Counted from the first letter of the stretch, positions 23,930 to 32,234 are shown. The stretch: 40,715 nucleotides of DNA from DAOTWA01 sp034435955 (GCA_034435955.1 DAOTWA010000061.1:1-40715), one strand, 5' to 3'. A program made the numbers and translations. The notes: a model not told the origin generated them from the letters alone.

Positions 23930-24688
23930 ATGACCGCCATCGGGACCGCCCAGCTCGCCCCACGCACGACCGCAGGGGCCGCCGTTACCCCGCTCCCCGG
24001 CGGCTGGCGCCTGTCCATTCCCTCTGGGCCGGCGGGCGCTTACCGCTGGGCGCAGCTCGACGATTACCTGCAACGCCCGCGTGACGCCTTCCCCTGGCAG
24101 CCGCCCGCCGCCCTCGAGCTGGAGGCGCGCGCATCGGCATCCGACCTGCCCGGCACATGGGGCTTCGGCTGGTGGAACGATCCGTTCAGCCTGAGCCTTG
24201 GGCTGGGCGGCGCCCGTCGCCGGCTGCCCGCCCTGCCAAACGCTGCCTGGTTTTTCCACGCTTCGGCCCCTAATTTTCTCTCAATCCACGACGACCTCCC
24301 CGCCCAGGGTTTCCTGGCGGCCACTTTCCGCTCAAAACGATGGCCGCCCGTCCTTTTGCTCCTGGCCCTGGCGTTCGCGCCTCTGCTGGGCTGGCCAGCC
24401 GCCGCCCGCCGCCTGCGTCGAATGGCGCGCCGCTGGGTGCATCAGTCGGCTGTCCTCCTGGACCTGGATACCACCCAATGGCACCACTATGCCATTGTGT
24501 GGGAGATTGAGCAGGTGGTTTTCATCGTCGATGGGAACCGGGTCCTTGCAACCGGAATCAGCCCGGCCGCGCCGCTCGGTCTGGTAATCTGGATCGACAA
24601 TCAGTACGCCGCGTTCACACCCCAGGGAGAAGTAAAATTAGGCACCCTGGCCACCCCCGCCGAAAGCTGGATCGAAGTGCGCATGTAG
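23930..24688 (+). CDS. Hypothetical protein with lectin/GH16-like beta-sandwich features and a hydrophobic segment
   Basis: 252 residues, not firmly recognised. The first part contains GTWGFGWWNDPFSLSLGLGG and the last part WHHYAIVWE, VVFIVDGNRVLATG and WIDNQYAAFTPQGE, the style of concanavalin/LamG or GH16 jelly-roll proteins. A strongly hydrophobic stretch (about 138-158, VLLLLALAFAPLLGW) followed by a very Arg-rich segment interrupts the fold, suggesting a membrane hairpin or insertion. No signal peptide is visible. It begins five bases after the EcfT stop, so it is probably co-transcribed. No function is assigned. Confidence 0.72.
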   Translation: MTAIGTAQLAPRTTAGAAVTPLPGGWRLSIPSGPAGAYRWAQLDDYLQRPRDAFPWQPPAALELEARASASDLPGTWGFGWWNDPFSLSLGLGGARRRLPALPNAAWFFHASAPNFLSIHDDLPAQGFLAATFRSKRWPPVLLLLALAFAPLLGWPAAARRLRRMARRWVHQSAVLLDLDTTQWHHYAIVWEIEQVVFIVDGNRVLATGISPAAPLGLVIWIDNQYAAFTPQGEVKLGTLATPAESWIEVRM

Positions 24689-24799
24689 GGGCTGGTCCTC
24701 GCTGCGAGTCTCCGCCCTGTGTCTGCTGCGCTAAGCTCTGACAAGCGGTCCCCGCCCCGCGGGTGAGACCTGCCCATCCCCTGCCCTGAGAGGCCTCCT

Positions 24800-25090
24800 A
24801 TGGTCCTAACCGTCCTCGAAGCCCATGTAGACCCCCAAAACACCCCCGCCCTGCAAGCCGCCTTCGCTGAGGGCATCCGCGCTCTGGACCCCGGCATCAC
24901 CCAAACTTTCCTGGTCCAAAGCTCCAGCGACCCCACCCTGTGGCGCATCCTGACCTTTTGGGAGAGCCGCAAAGCCCTCGACCTGATGCGCGCTGCCGGC
25001 GGCGCCCCGCGCGGCGTGCTCATGTTCCGCGCCGCCGGCGCTCAACCATCCCTCACCATTTTCGACGTCTCCGACCACGCCTCGGCCTGA
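24800..25090 (+). CDS. ABM-domain (antibiotic biosynthesis monooxygenase-like) protein
   Basis: 96-residue single-domain protein of the ferredoxin-like dimeric alpha/beta barrel type: MVLTVLEAHVDPQNTPALQAAF, then TFLVQSSSDPTLWRILTFWESRKALDLMRA, where the strand-WESRKAL pattern is typical of ABM/YgiN-like proteins. Catalysis cannot be predicted; many relatives are quinol or haem-linked monooxygenases, others simple binding proteins. The ATG at 24800 has no strong RBS. A bidirectional terminator follows. Confidence 0.7.
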   Translation: MVLTVLEAHVDPQNTPALQAAFAEGIRALDPGITQTFLVQSSSDPTLWRILTFWESRKALDLMRAAGGAPRGVLMFRAAGAQPSLTIFDVSDHASA

Positions 25091-25139
25091 CCTCGGCCGG
25101 CGCGCTTGCATCCCTGGCGAAAACACATGAATAAAAAAA

Positions 25140-25164
25140 CCCCGTGATCCAAACGATTACGGGG
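25140..25164. terminator. Bidirectional terminator between convergent genes
   Basis: Arms CCCCGTGATC (25140-25149) and GATTACGGGG (25155-25164) pair with one G-U wobble around CAAAC. An A-tract precedes the stem and CTTTAT follows it, so it can work in both directions, ending the ABM gene on + and the prenyltransferase gene on -. Confidence 0.8.
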
Positions 25165-25203
25165 CTTTATATTTATGGACGATTCTTCCTGTGCGGGGCG
25201 ATT

Positions 25204-26208
25204 TCAGATCACGTGCGCCAATCGCAGAGCCACATCCAAGATGATTCCCGCCAGATACCACAACCCGAAACGCCGGTTGTGCAGGAAGGCCAGCGCCACA
25301 TAATACAGCGGCCAGGTGTTGGGATCATAGCCCTCAGGCCGCTGTTCGGGCTTGGGCGCCTTGTACACCGCCCATACCAGCGGTACAGCCGTAAGGGCGG
25401 CCAGCACCACCAGCAGCACCGGCGAGAAGAAGCCGATCGCCACCAGATAGATCACCAGCAAATACTGCAGACCCATCATCACTAGGGTGGTGATGCGCGC
25501 CGCCTTCTCTCCGATCACCACGGGCAGGGTATGAATGCCGCGCTCCCTGTCCTCTCTGTATTTATCGATGTGCTTGCCGAAGATCACCATGGTGGTTCCC
25601 AAGGCGTACGGCAGACTGGCCAGCACCACATTCCAATCCCAGGCGCCGGTGATGACGAAATAGCCGCCGCCTACCATCAGAGGCCCCCAAACGGTCAAAA
25701 CCGTCACTTCCCCCAGGCCAATGTACTTGAGCGGCCAGGTGTAGAAGAGCAGGAAAAACGCCCCCAGCCCCAGGATGAGCCAGGCCAGCGGGCCGCGCAG
25801 AATGACCAGGTATAAACCAGAGGCCAGGGCGATCAGTGCGGTGATGGCCGCATAAGTGAGCAGCTCGCGGCCGGTCATCAACCCCTGCTCGAGCGGCTGC
25901 GGTCCGTATTGTGTGCGGAAATAATTGTCCTTGTCCACTCCGCGGCGGTGATCGGTCCAATCGTTGAGCAGATTGTTGGTTGCATGGGCCATGATCAGAC
26001 CGATTGCCAGCAGCAGCCACAATCCCAGGTTGAATCTCCCCGCCCGCAAAGCCATCAGGCCGGCAATGGCAGCCGAGATGAATGTCATGATCAGCACCGC
26101 CGCGCGCGTGGAGATCAGCCAGCGCGAAATCACGTCCAGCGTATCCCACTCCTCCTTGCTGATGCGCGGGATCACCTGCAAAGCCTTGCGCCACATCGAT
26201 ACGTTCAT
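25204..26208 (-). CDS. UbiA-family prenyltransferase
   Basis: Membrane aromatic prenyltransferase, 334 residues, about eight or nine helices. The first Asp-rich motif is NDWTDHRRGVD (Asn82-Asp92); the second is DKYREDRERGIHTLPV. These bind the Mg-isoprenyl diphosphate. The frame is open to 26325, but ATG 26208 follows AGGAGG and was chosen. MenA-type DHNA polyprenyltransferase for menaquinone is the best guess. Heme- or chlorophyll-type prenyltransferases are alternatives, since the motifs do not define the acceptor. It appears to be a single-gene unit with its own terminator. Confidence 0.85.
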   Translation of the reverse strand: MNVSMWRKALQVIPRISKEEWDTLDVISRWLISTRAAVLIMTFISAAIAGLMALRAGRFNLGLWLLLAIGLIMAHATNNLLNDWTDHRRGVDKDNYFRTQYGPQPLEQGLMTGRELLTYAAITALIALASGLYLVILRGPLAWLILGLGAFFLLFYTWPLKYIGLGEVTVLTVWGPLMVGGGYFVITGAWDWNVVLASLPYALGTTMVIFGKHIDKYREDRERGIHTLPVVIGEKAARITTLVMMGLQYLLVIYLVAIGFFSPVLLVVLAALTAVPLVWAVYKAPKPEQRPEGYDPNTWPLYYVALAFLHNRRFGLWYLAGIILDVALRLAHVI

Positions 26209-26327
26209 ACTGTCATCCTCCTGGACCCTCAATAATGCCGGTCGAATTATACCCCAATAAACCTCTTCATTATCGTAATTATCTAACGGATGGGGGATGG
26301 CTTCCGTCACCTTTATGAACGACAATA

Positions 26328-26350
26328 AAGCCGCGTCCTGAGGCGCGGCC
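26328..26350 (-). terminator. Terminator of the DUF429 gene
   Basis: GC-rich stem GCCGCG...CGCGGC with inner CC/GG pairs and one bulge, followed on the minus strand by TTTATT. It lies 28 bases past the stop of the gene at 26378. Confidence 0.6.
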
Positions 26351-26377
26351 GCGCGTGGCCTGAAGGCAGCCTCAGGC

Positions 26378-27148
26378 TTAGTATTTCCCTTTCAATTCCC
26401 CCACTGGCAGGCAGATGCGCCCTTCCAGCGGATCGCCCAGCAAGGTGATCTGCTCCGGGTGGGCGCCTGCCGCCCAGGCTGTATAGGCCGCCACCAGCGC
26501 GTCCAGCTCAACCGGCTCATAGATCTGCTCCACAGGCAGCAGACCGCGCAGCAGCTTGTGCCGGGTGACCTCCTCCAGGAAGCGCAGCGGGTCATACACA
26601 TCCACCTCCCGCTCGTACAGCGCGAGCTGTCTTTGCAACCGCCCTTCCAACGAGAACTTGGGGAAGGGGATCACTTCCAGCAGGGCGGTGTAGCTGGCGT
26701 GCGGATTGACTTCCAGATATTGCAGCGGGACATCCTCGCCGGCCGGATAGGGTCGGTAACCCAGCGACTCCAGTTTGTGATACAGCTTGAAGCCGGTTTG
26801 CATCCAGGTCGGACAGTCCTCCTCACGGCGCGGCGTGGGAATCACGCGGATGTTGTGCTGGCGCAGCTCGTACTCGCACACGCGGAAATCGGACCAGCGA
26901 CCGGCGCGCGGCGGCGGGGTGAGCGTGCGCCGTACCTCCTCGCGCGTCAGTAGTCCCCGGCTGGGGCTGCGCGGCGCGTTCACTCCCACGAAGGCCGCCT
27001 CCTGTCCCGCCAGGAACGCCAGAACGTCCTCCATCTCCCCCTGGCTGAGCGCCAGCAGACAGCGCTCGTGGTCCATGGCTGCGTAGACGAATGGCCGTCG
27101 GCCGCCGGTTAAATCGATCCCCACAAAGGTCGTGCGCGTGAAGAGCAT
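26378..27148 (-). CDS. DUF429-like protein (predicted RNase H-fold)
   Basis: 256 residues. The N-terminal FVGIDLTGGRRPFVYAAM is the DUF429 first strand with the metal-type Asp. A VGVNAPRSPSRGL segment follows, where relatives have Asp-Ala-Pro, so an acidic residue appears replaced by Asn. Later EVNPHASYTAL and VELDALVAAYTAW match the family's Glu and Asp-Ala-Leu-x-Ala-Ala motifs. DUF429 is a predicted nuclease family with no firm biochemical role. The frame is open to 27244, but ATG 27148 starts at the family N-terminus. Transcribed divergently from the ABC exporter genes. Confidence 0.72.
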   Translation of the reverse strand: MLFTRTTFVGIDLTGGRRPFVYAAMDHERCLLALSQGEMEDVLAFLAGQEAAFVGVNAPRSPSRGLLTREEVRRTLTPPPRAGRWSDFRVCEYELRQHNIRVIPTPRREEDCPTWMQTGFKLYHKLESLGYRPYPAGEDVPLQYLEVNPHASYTALLEVIPFPKFSLEGRLQRQLALYEREVDVYDPLRFLEEVTRHKLLRGLLPVEQIYEPVELDALVAAYTAWAAGAHPEQITLLGDPLEGRICLPVGELKGKY

Positions 27149-27188
27149 CCTGACTTGATTATGTCTTGAAAATCTCGTCGACGCAACT

Positions 27189-27224
27189 AAATTTGTAGCA
27201 CACCCGTCACGTAGATACAAATTT
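27189..27224. promoter_or_regulatory. Inverted repeat in the DUF429 / ABC exporter divergent region
   Basis: Perfect 9-bp arms AAATTTGTA (27189-27197) and TACAAATTT (27216-27224) are separated by 18 bases, so the centres are about 2.5 helical turns apart. It lies between the two divergent starts and upstream of a promoter-like sequence. A site for a dimeric regulator, possibly the NarL-type regulator encoded downstream, is plausible. Confidence 0.45.
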
Positions 27225-27271
27225 GATCTTATCCCTTGCGTCATATGACTACCTGGTGACGAACGGGAATG

Positions 27272-27299
27272 TTGGAGGTGACCCCTTACCGGTTATAGT
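27272..27299 (+). promoter_or_regulatory. Candidate promoter of the ABC exporter operon
   Basis: TTGGAG (27272-27277), a 16-base spacer and TATAGT (27294-27299). It would start transcription near 27306, about 31 bases before the ATG at 27337. Confidence 0.5.
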
Positions 27300-27336
27300 G
27301 TTCCAGAAAGATCAAAAAAACGAAGGGAAATGGAAT

Positions 27337-28278
27337 ATGAACAGTGAGATTTTGATCGTCCGCAATTTGTCCAAATCGTATAGGACAGTTTCCGCCGTAC
27401 AAGACCTCTCCTTTACAATCATGCGGGGAGAGATCTTCGGCTTGTTGGGACCCAATGGGGCAGGGAAGAGCACTACGCTAGCGATACTGGCCGGCCTTCT
27501 CCCTCCATCCACTGGGCAGATTACCCTCGATGGTTTGGATCTGTCCAAAAACTTGACTACGGCTAAAGCGCGTATTGGACTGGTTCCCCAGGACATCGCG
27601 CTTTATCCGACCCTCTCAGCCCGGGACAACCTGGTTTTCTGGGGCCGGATTTACGGCTTGCGCGGAAAGGAACTCCAGAAGCGCATCGACGAAGTGCTCG
27701 AGATTGTCCAGCTAACCGACCGGGCGAATGAGCTCGTGAACGTGTATTCCGGTGGAATGAAGCGGCGCATCAATCTGGCCATTGGACTGCTGCACCAACC
27801 GGAAATCCTCTTCCTGGATGAGCCCACGGTGGGCGTGGACCCACAGAGCCGTAACGCCATTTTTAAGGCCGTGGAAGCGCTCAACCACGCCGGGTTAACG
27901 GTGATCTACACCACCCATTACATGGAAGAGGCTGAGCGTCTGTGCCAGCGGGTGGCGATTATCGACCACGGTCAGATCATCGCCATGGACACGCCCGCCA
28001 ACCTGGTCCGCTCCCAGGGGTTGAGCGTGATCCGCCTCTCGATCCTCGATGGGCTGATCGGCTCCGTTGAGCAACAGGTGCGCGAATTGCCCATGGTCCG
28101 CGAGGTTAACCGCCAGGATCACACCCTGAACATTCATGTCCAGGATGCTCAAAAAACGCTGATGGAAGTGCTGCAAATAACCCGGGGCTTATCCGCCCAG
28201 GTCACCGCGCTGGAGATTCTGAATGCCAGCCTGGAAACCGTCTTCCTCAATTTGACCGGAAAAAATTTGCGCGAGTAA
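27337..28278 (+). CDS. ABC transporter ATP-binding protein, ABC-2/exporter type
   Basis: 313 residues: an N-terminal ABC ATPase domain and a C-terminal extension (about 220-313) typical of exporter ATPases of the CcmA/DrrA group. Walker A is GPNGAGKST, signature YSGGMKRR, Walker B ILFLDEPTVGVDP, switch TTHYMEEAERL. The frame is open from 27223, but ATG 27337 with GAAGGGA upstream begins at the family N-terminus. It partners the permease 18 bases downstream. The substrate may be a lipid, drug or peptide; the sequence does not say. Confidence 0.92.
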   Translation: MNSEILIVRNLSKSYRTVSAVQDLSFTIMRGEIFGLLGPNGAGKSTTLAILAGLLPPSTGQITLDGLDLSKNLTTAKARIGLVPQDIALYPTLSARDNLVFWGRIYGLRGKELQKRIDEVLEIVQLTDRANELVNVYSGGMKRRINLAIGLLHQPEILFLDEPTVGVDPQSRNAIFKAVEALNHAGLTVIYTTHYMEEAERLCQRVAIIDHGQIIAMDTPANLVRSQGLSVIRLSILDGLIGSVEQQVRELPMVREVNRQDHTLNIHVQDAQKTLMEVLQITRGLSAQVTALEILNASLETVFLNLTGKNLRE

Positions 28279-28296
28279 AAGAAAGGGACAATTGCC

Positions 28297-29574
28297 ATGG
28301 TATACCAGATAGTCGCTGTTACGATTAAGGAAATTAAGGTGCTCTTGCGGGATAAGAGGGCCTTTACCGGGTTGTTTATCCTGCCTATCGCCTTCATTCT
28401 TGTCATGACCACTGCCCTTCAGGGAGTATTCGACGCCGGCGGCAACAACCATCCAATCGATCTGCTGGTCGTCAACCAGGACCACGGAGCGATTGCAGCG
28501 AAGGTGGTTGCAGATCTGAGCAGTGCCACTGGGCTAACGCTGATCGAAGAGCAAGATAGCCAGCCTATAACGCGGGCAATTGCGGAAAATCTGATTGCCG
28601 CGCGCACCTATTCATTGGCGCTGATCTTCCCAGCCGATTTTTCCGATCGCATCATCAACGCCGCCAGCAACCCCTCCGCGGAAAAAGCGCTGGTATCTTT
28701 TATTACTGACCCGGCAGTGGGAAATCAATTGCTATCGCCGGTCAAAGGCCTGGTGGAGGGGTATATCGATCGCGAAGCATCGGTTGCTCAAGCCCCGATC
28801 CAGACCCGCCAGTTCTTCAATCAGATGGCTTCGGCCGCACCGGACGGCCAGGCCGGGTTTATCCGCAATCTGGGGGCTCGTTTCGCTGCGCAGATGAGCG
28901 GAGCGCAGGACAGCACGGCGCAAAACCTGGGCTTCGATATCCAGGTGTTGCCTCCCGCCAAATTTCAGGCTGTTCGCTATCCATCTTCAGCAGAGCAGAA
29001 TGTGCCCGGTTACATGATCTACGGGGTGTTCTTTATCATTACCATCATCTCGGCCAGCCTGTTCCGCGAGAAGAACGAAGGCACCTTCCGCCGCCTGCAG
29101 AGCGCGCCCATCTCCCGCACAGCTCTCCTGATCGGCAAGTTACTGCCGTATTACCTCTTGAACCTGGTTCAGATAGCGCTGATGCTTTTAGTGGGGATCG
29201 TCGTCTTCCACATTGGCCTGGGCAGCCATCCGCTGGGGTTGGTGCCGCTCTCCCTGGCAACCGCTGCGGCGGCTACCGGTCTGGGCCTGCTGGTCACCAG
29301 CCTTGGCAAGAACCAGGAACAAGTGGGCAACCTGAGCACGGTACTTTCGATCGTCCTCTCTGCCCTGGGCGGGGTGATGGTGCCGGTTTATGTCATGCCT
29401 GCCTTTATGCAAAAGCTTTCGCTGGCTATCCCGCAAGCCTGGGCGCTGACCGGCTTTCAGGATGTCATTGTGCGTGGACAGGGATTCGAAGCCATTTTAC
29501 CGGTAGTGGGTGTGTTGATGGGTTTTGCCCTGGCCTTTTGGGCTTTGGCTCTTAGGCTTTTCCGCTTCGATTGA
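28297..29574 (+). CDS. ABC-2 type transporter permease
   Basis: 425 residues. One N-terminal TM helix (about 24-45), a large extracytoplasmic domain (about 46-230) and five or six C-terminal TM helices with GYMIYGVFFIITIISASLFREKNEGTFRRL, the standard ABC2_membrane/YhgE-type layout (similar to YhfC/LinearGramicidin-type exporters). ATG start with a modest AAAGGGAC RBS. Works with the preceding ATPase. A strong hairpin follows before the two-component genes. Confidence 0.9.
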   Translation: MVYQIVAVTIKEIKVLLRDKRAFTGLFILPIAFILVMTTALQGVFDAGGNNHPIDLLVVNQDHGAIAAKVVADLSSATGLTLIEEQDSQPITRAIAENLIAARTYSLALIFPADFSDRIINAASNPSAEKALVSFITDPAVGNQLLSPVKGLVEGYIDREASVAQAPIQTRQFFNQMASAAPDGQAGFIRNLGARFAAQMSGAQDSTAQNLGFDIQVLPPAKFQAVRYPSSAEQNVPGYMIYGVFFIITIISASLFREKNEGTFRRLQSAPISRTALLIGKLLPYYLLNLVQIALMLLVGIVVFHIGLGSHPLGLVPLSLATAAAATGLGLLVTSLGKNQEQVGNLSTVLSIVLSALGGVMVPVYVMPAFMQKLSLAIPQAWALTGFQDVIVRGQGFEAILPVVGVLMGFALAFWALALRLFRFD

Positions 29575-29585
29575 AATTGAATGGC

Positions 29586-29620
29586 TTCGTGGATGGGTAT
29601 TTAGCCTACCCATCCACGAA
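29586..29620 (+). terminator. Strong hairpin after the ABC permease gene
   Basis: Perfect 14-bp arms TTCGTGGATGGGTA (29586-29599) and TACCCATCCACGAA (29607-29620) with a TTTAGCC loop, followed by ATTTTATT. It probably terminates or attenuates the ABC operon, giving lower expression of the downstream kinase, whose start lies only 24 bases further on. Confidence 0.75.
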
Positions 29621-29643
29621 ATTTTATTAAAATCCAGGTTACA

Positions 29644-30864
29644 ATGTGGGTGATGATCTCTCATAAGGCTCGTTGGCGCTTTGCAGAAATCCCGATGATA
29701 TTTGTGTTGGTGTCGGTAGCCATTTCCGGCATGATAGCCATACCACAGACATCAGGCCGTATCGTCGCCGCGGCCTTGCTCATTATCTTTGCGATCCTCC
29801 TGTTCGGCCCATTTTTCTGGCGTGGTCGTGTCATTTTAGTTCATATCGGGCTCTCGGTCCTGTCTGCATTTACGGCTATTTTGATGACTTTCCGGCCTGC
29901 CATAGGGTTGTTCCCGATTCTCTTCTTTATTCTCGCGCCGTTGGCAATGATTTACCTACCCATTAAGGCCGGTTTTGCTTGGATTGGGGTGTTCACCTTT
30001 ATCACCGGAACAATCTATGTTGCCATCAATGGGATACTCGGCTTGGCCTCGCTTTTGCCGTACGCGGCAGGATACGTCTTCTTCGGCATCTTCGGTTGGA
30101 TGATGATCGAGGCAGATCGCAACCGTGCCCGCAGTGATCAGCTCTTTGTAGAGCTACAAAGCGCTCATCAACAACTCAAGGATTACGCCGCTCGGGTCGA
30201 AGAGTTGACCATTGCGCAGGAGCGCAACCGCATGGCACGGGAGATGCACGATACGTTGGGCCATCGTCTGACCATTGCCGCAGTCCAATTAGAAGGCGCC
30301 CAGCGCTTGATCCCAACTAACCCGGATAAAGCGGCTTCCATCGTTGTGACCGTCCGCGAGCAGGTGAAAGAAGGTCTAACCGAGCTGCGTCAGACGGTGG
30401 CGATGTTGCGGTCTTCGGTGGAAGAAGATTTGCCCCTGGACAAAGCGCTGGCCCGATTAGTGGATCAGGTTCAGCAGGCTGCCGCCTTGAAAATCCACTT
30501 GAGCCTGGAAGGCTGCCCCGATAATCTTTCTCAGCCGCAACGTCAGGCTCTCTACCGGGCAGCTCAGGAAGCCCTGACGAATATCCAGCGCCATGCCCAT
30601 GCCAGCGAGGCCTGGGTTCAATTGACCGGGAAGCAGGGGATGATCAGCCTGCTGATCAGCGATAACGGAGTGGGGATCTCGCCTGAACGGGCTCAATCGG
30701 GTTTTGGGTTGTTGGGGCTGAAGGAGCGGGCTGTTCTTCAAGGGGGCGAGTTCCACGTCGACGCGCGCCCGGGCGGTGGGACGCAGATCACTTTCCGTAT
30801 TCCCTCGCTTCAAGAGGCCGGCTCTGTACCAGCAGGCGATTCCGGGGGAAGCGCATATGAATAA
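29644..30864 (+). CDS. NarL-type sensor histidine kinase (HisKA_3)
   Basis: 406 residues. About six TM helices in the first 155 residues with hardly any extracytoplasmic loop, as in DesK/LiaS-like kinases that sense membrane state or exported compounds. A coiled linker follows, then HisKA_3 with His202 in AREMHDTLGHRLT and HATPase with the N-box AQEALTNIQRHAHA and DNGVGISPE...GFGLLGLKERA. The start is uncertain: ATG 29644 has no clear RBS and ATG 29653 is possible. The stop overlaps the regulator start by eight bases. Confidence 0.9.
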   Translation: MWVMISHKARWRFAEIPMIFVLVSVAISGMIAIPQTSGRIVAAALLIIFAILLFGPFFWRGRVILVHIGLSVLSAFTAILMTFRPAIGLFPILFFILAPLAMIYLPIKAGFAWIGVFTFITGTIYVAINGILGLASLLPYAAGYVFFGIFGWMMIEADRNRARSDQLFVELQSAHQQLKDYAARVEELTIAQERNRMAREMHDTLGHRLTIAAVQLEGAQRLIPTNPDKAASIVVTVREQVKEGLTELRQTVAMLRSSVEEDLPLDKALARLVDQVQQAAALKIHLSLEGCPDNLSQPQRQALYRAAQEALTNIQRHAHASEAWVQLTGKQGMISLLISDNGVGISPERAQSGFGLLGLKERAVLQGGEFHVDARPGGGTQITFRIPSLQEAGSVPAGDSGGSAYE

Positions 30865-31528
30865 AACGGCTCTGCCAATGGCGCGTGTCTATCTAGTAGA
30901 CGATCAGCGCCTGATCCGCGATGGCTTGCGCCTGCTACTGGAATTGGAGGAAGGGATAGAAGTAGTCGGCGAAGCCGAAAATGGCGCCGCAGCCCTGGAA
31001 GCATATGCCGCGCTTCAGCCAGACGTGTTGCTGATGGATATCCGCATGCCCGTCATGGATGGTGTGGAGGCTACCAGGCACTTGCTGGAACGCTGGCCCA
31101 AGGCGCGGGTGATCATCCTGACCACCTTTGACGACGATGCCTATATTTATGACGCCTTGCGAGCCGGAGCATTGGGTTATTTGCTTAAAGATATCTCCGG
31201 GCCGGAGCTTGCTGCTGCTGTACGCGAAGTAGCGTGTGGCGGCGCATTGATCCAGCCCTCCGTTGCGCGCAAGGTGCTGGCGGAATTCTCCCGTCTTGCT
31301 CCAGAAAGGACACCTCCCAGGCAAGAACTACTCGAGCCGCTGTCCGCAAGAGAGCAAGAAATCCTGGAGGGAATAACTCGCGGGCTAACCAACAAGGAGA
31401 TTGCTGGCCGGCTCAACCTGACCGAAGGTACTGTAAAAAATTATGTTTCGGTCATCTTCCAGAAACTGGGGGTACAGGATCGCACTCAGGCTGCTTTGCG
31501 CGCTCGCGAGCTCGGTGTGGGAAGTTAA
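30857..31528 (+). CDS. NarL/FixJ-type response regulator
   Basis: 223 residues. Receiver domain with the acidic pair in LVDDQ, phospho-acceptor Asp61 (LLMDIRMPVMDG), Thr in ILTTFDDD and Lys in LLKD. The C-terminal LuxR-type HTH (about 155-218) has PLSAREQEILEGITRGLTNKEIAGRL and EGTVKNYVSVIFQKLGV. ATG 30857 follows GGGGGAAGC. It is coupled to the kinase and probably controls the ABC exporter upstream, a common layout for drug- or envelope-stress-responsive exporters. Confidence 0.93.
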   Translation: MNKTALPMARVYLVDDQRLIRDGLRLLLELEEGIEVVGEAENGAAALEAYAALQPDVLLMDIRMPVMDGVEATRHLLERWPKARVIILTTFDDDAYIYDALRAGALGYLLKDISGPELAAAVREVACGGALIQPSVARKVLAEFSRLAPERTPPRQELLEPLSAREQEILEGITRGLTNKEIAGRLNLTEGTVKNYVSVIFQKLGVQDRTQAALRARELGVGS

Positions 31529-31746
31529 GCAGGGCATTGTTTATTCAAGTTAATTAGTATAGTTTCCTGAATTTACTGTACAGCTCACCTGTGTAGACTG
31601 GGCCGGTTTAGAAGTAGATAAACGATTTGGTATCCCTTTCGAAATAAGTAATAAGATATAACTGCATATTCAACCCTTGATGATCCCCTGCGGGGGGAAG
31701 AACGATAGGTGTGCTTCAGGGCCGCCTGTATATATAGTCCATTCTT

Positions 31747-32166
31747 CTACGGTATCAAACTGGCAAACGCCAGCCGGCGGTGACTCACCCGCCGCACCAC
31801 CTCCCACTCCGCGTAGTGCTCGGGCAGGGACTCGCCCTCGCTCACCCCCATCCATAGAATGGGCAGCCCTTCCTTCGCGCGGCACTCGCGCAGCTTGACT
31901 TCCACCCCATCCTCAGCGGCGCGCACCTCGACCCAGGCTGGCTGATTGAACGCGTCGGCGAAGGGTTGCGTCGGCTCGCCTGCCAGCGTGCGCCGCGCTA
32001 CCTCCACCGACGGCTGGCGGTAATCGCTCACCCGGATACCGCTCAGCGCAGAGCCGACGAAGTAGGTCATACAGCGCTCGTCCGAATCCCGCGCAGGCTC
32101 CAGCGCATCCTCGCCTTGCAGATAGACCAGCGCGTACCCGCGATATAGCAGTCGCTTGCCAGTCAT
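31747..32166 (-). CDS. Hypothetical protein, possibly stress-regulated
   Basis: 139 residues, not recognised. A soluble-looking protein starting KRLLYRGYALVYLQGEDALEPARD with a second part WVEVRAAEDGVEVKLRECRAKEGLPILWMG; no signal peptide, no TM helix, no clear catalytic motif. GTGAGG lies upstream of the ATG. It is preceded by a near-consensus promoter whose -10 region overlaps a palindrome similar to Gram-positive SOS boxes. Flanked by AT-rich gaps on both sides, suggesting a single-gene unit, perhaps acquired. Function unknown. Confidence 0.65.
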   Translation of the reverse strand: MTGKRLLYRGYALVYLQGEDALEPARDSDERCMTYFVGSALSGIRVSDYRQPSVEVARRTLAGEPTQPFADAFNQPAWVEVRAAEDGVEVKLRECRAKEGLPILWMGVSEGESLPEHYAEWEVVRRVSHRRLAFASLIP

Positions 32167-32205
32167 AGAACCTCACTTCCAGGGCAAAGAATTTCACCTG
32201 TACTC

Positions 32206-32234
32206 ATTGTAGAATATATGTTCTATGATGTCAA
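32206..32234 (-). promoter_or_regulatory. Sigma70-type promoter overlapped by a palindrome
   Basis: On the minus strand: TTGACA (32229-32234), a 17-base spacer and TACAAT (32206-32211). Inside it lies TAGAACATATATTCTA (32210-32225, as read on minus), an imperfect palindrome close to the GAAC-N4-GTTC LexA box of many non-proteobacteria (one mismatch). The position suits repression of the gene at 31747-32166. Confidence 0.65.

Noticed and set aside
24064..24324. Minus-strand open frame opposite the lectin-like gene
   Set aside because: Arg/Gly/Ala-rich shadow translation with no RBS or motif.
31684..31694. CCCCTGCGGGG hairpin as terminator
   Set aside because: A four-base stem with a three-base loop and no T-tract on either strand; too weak.
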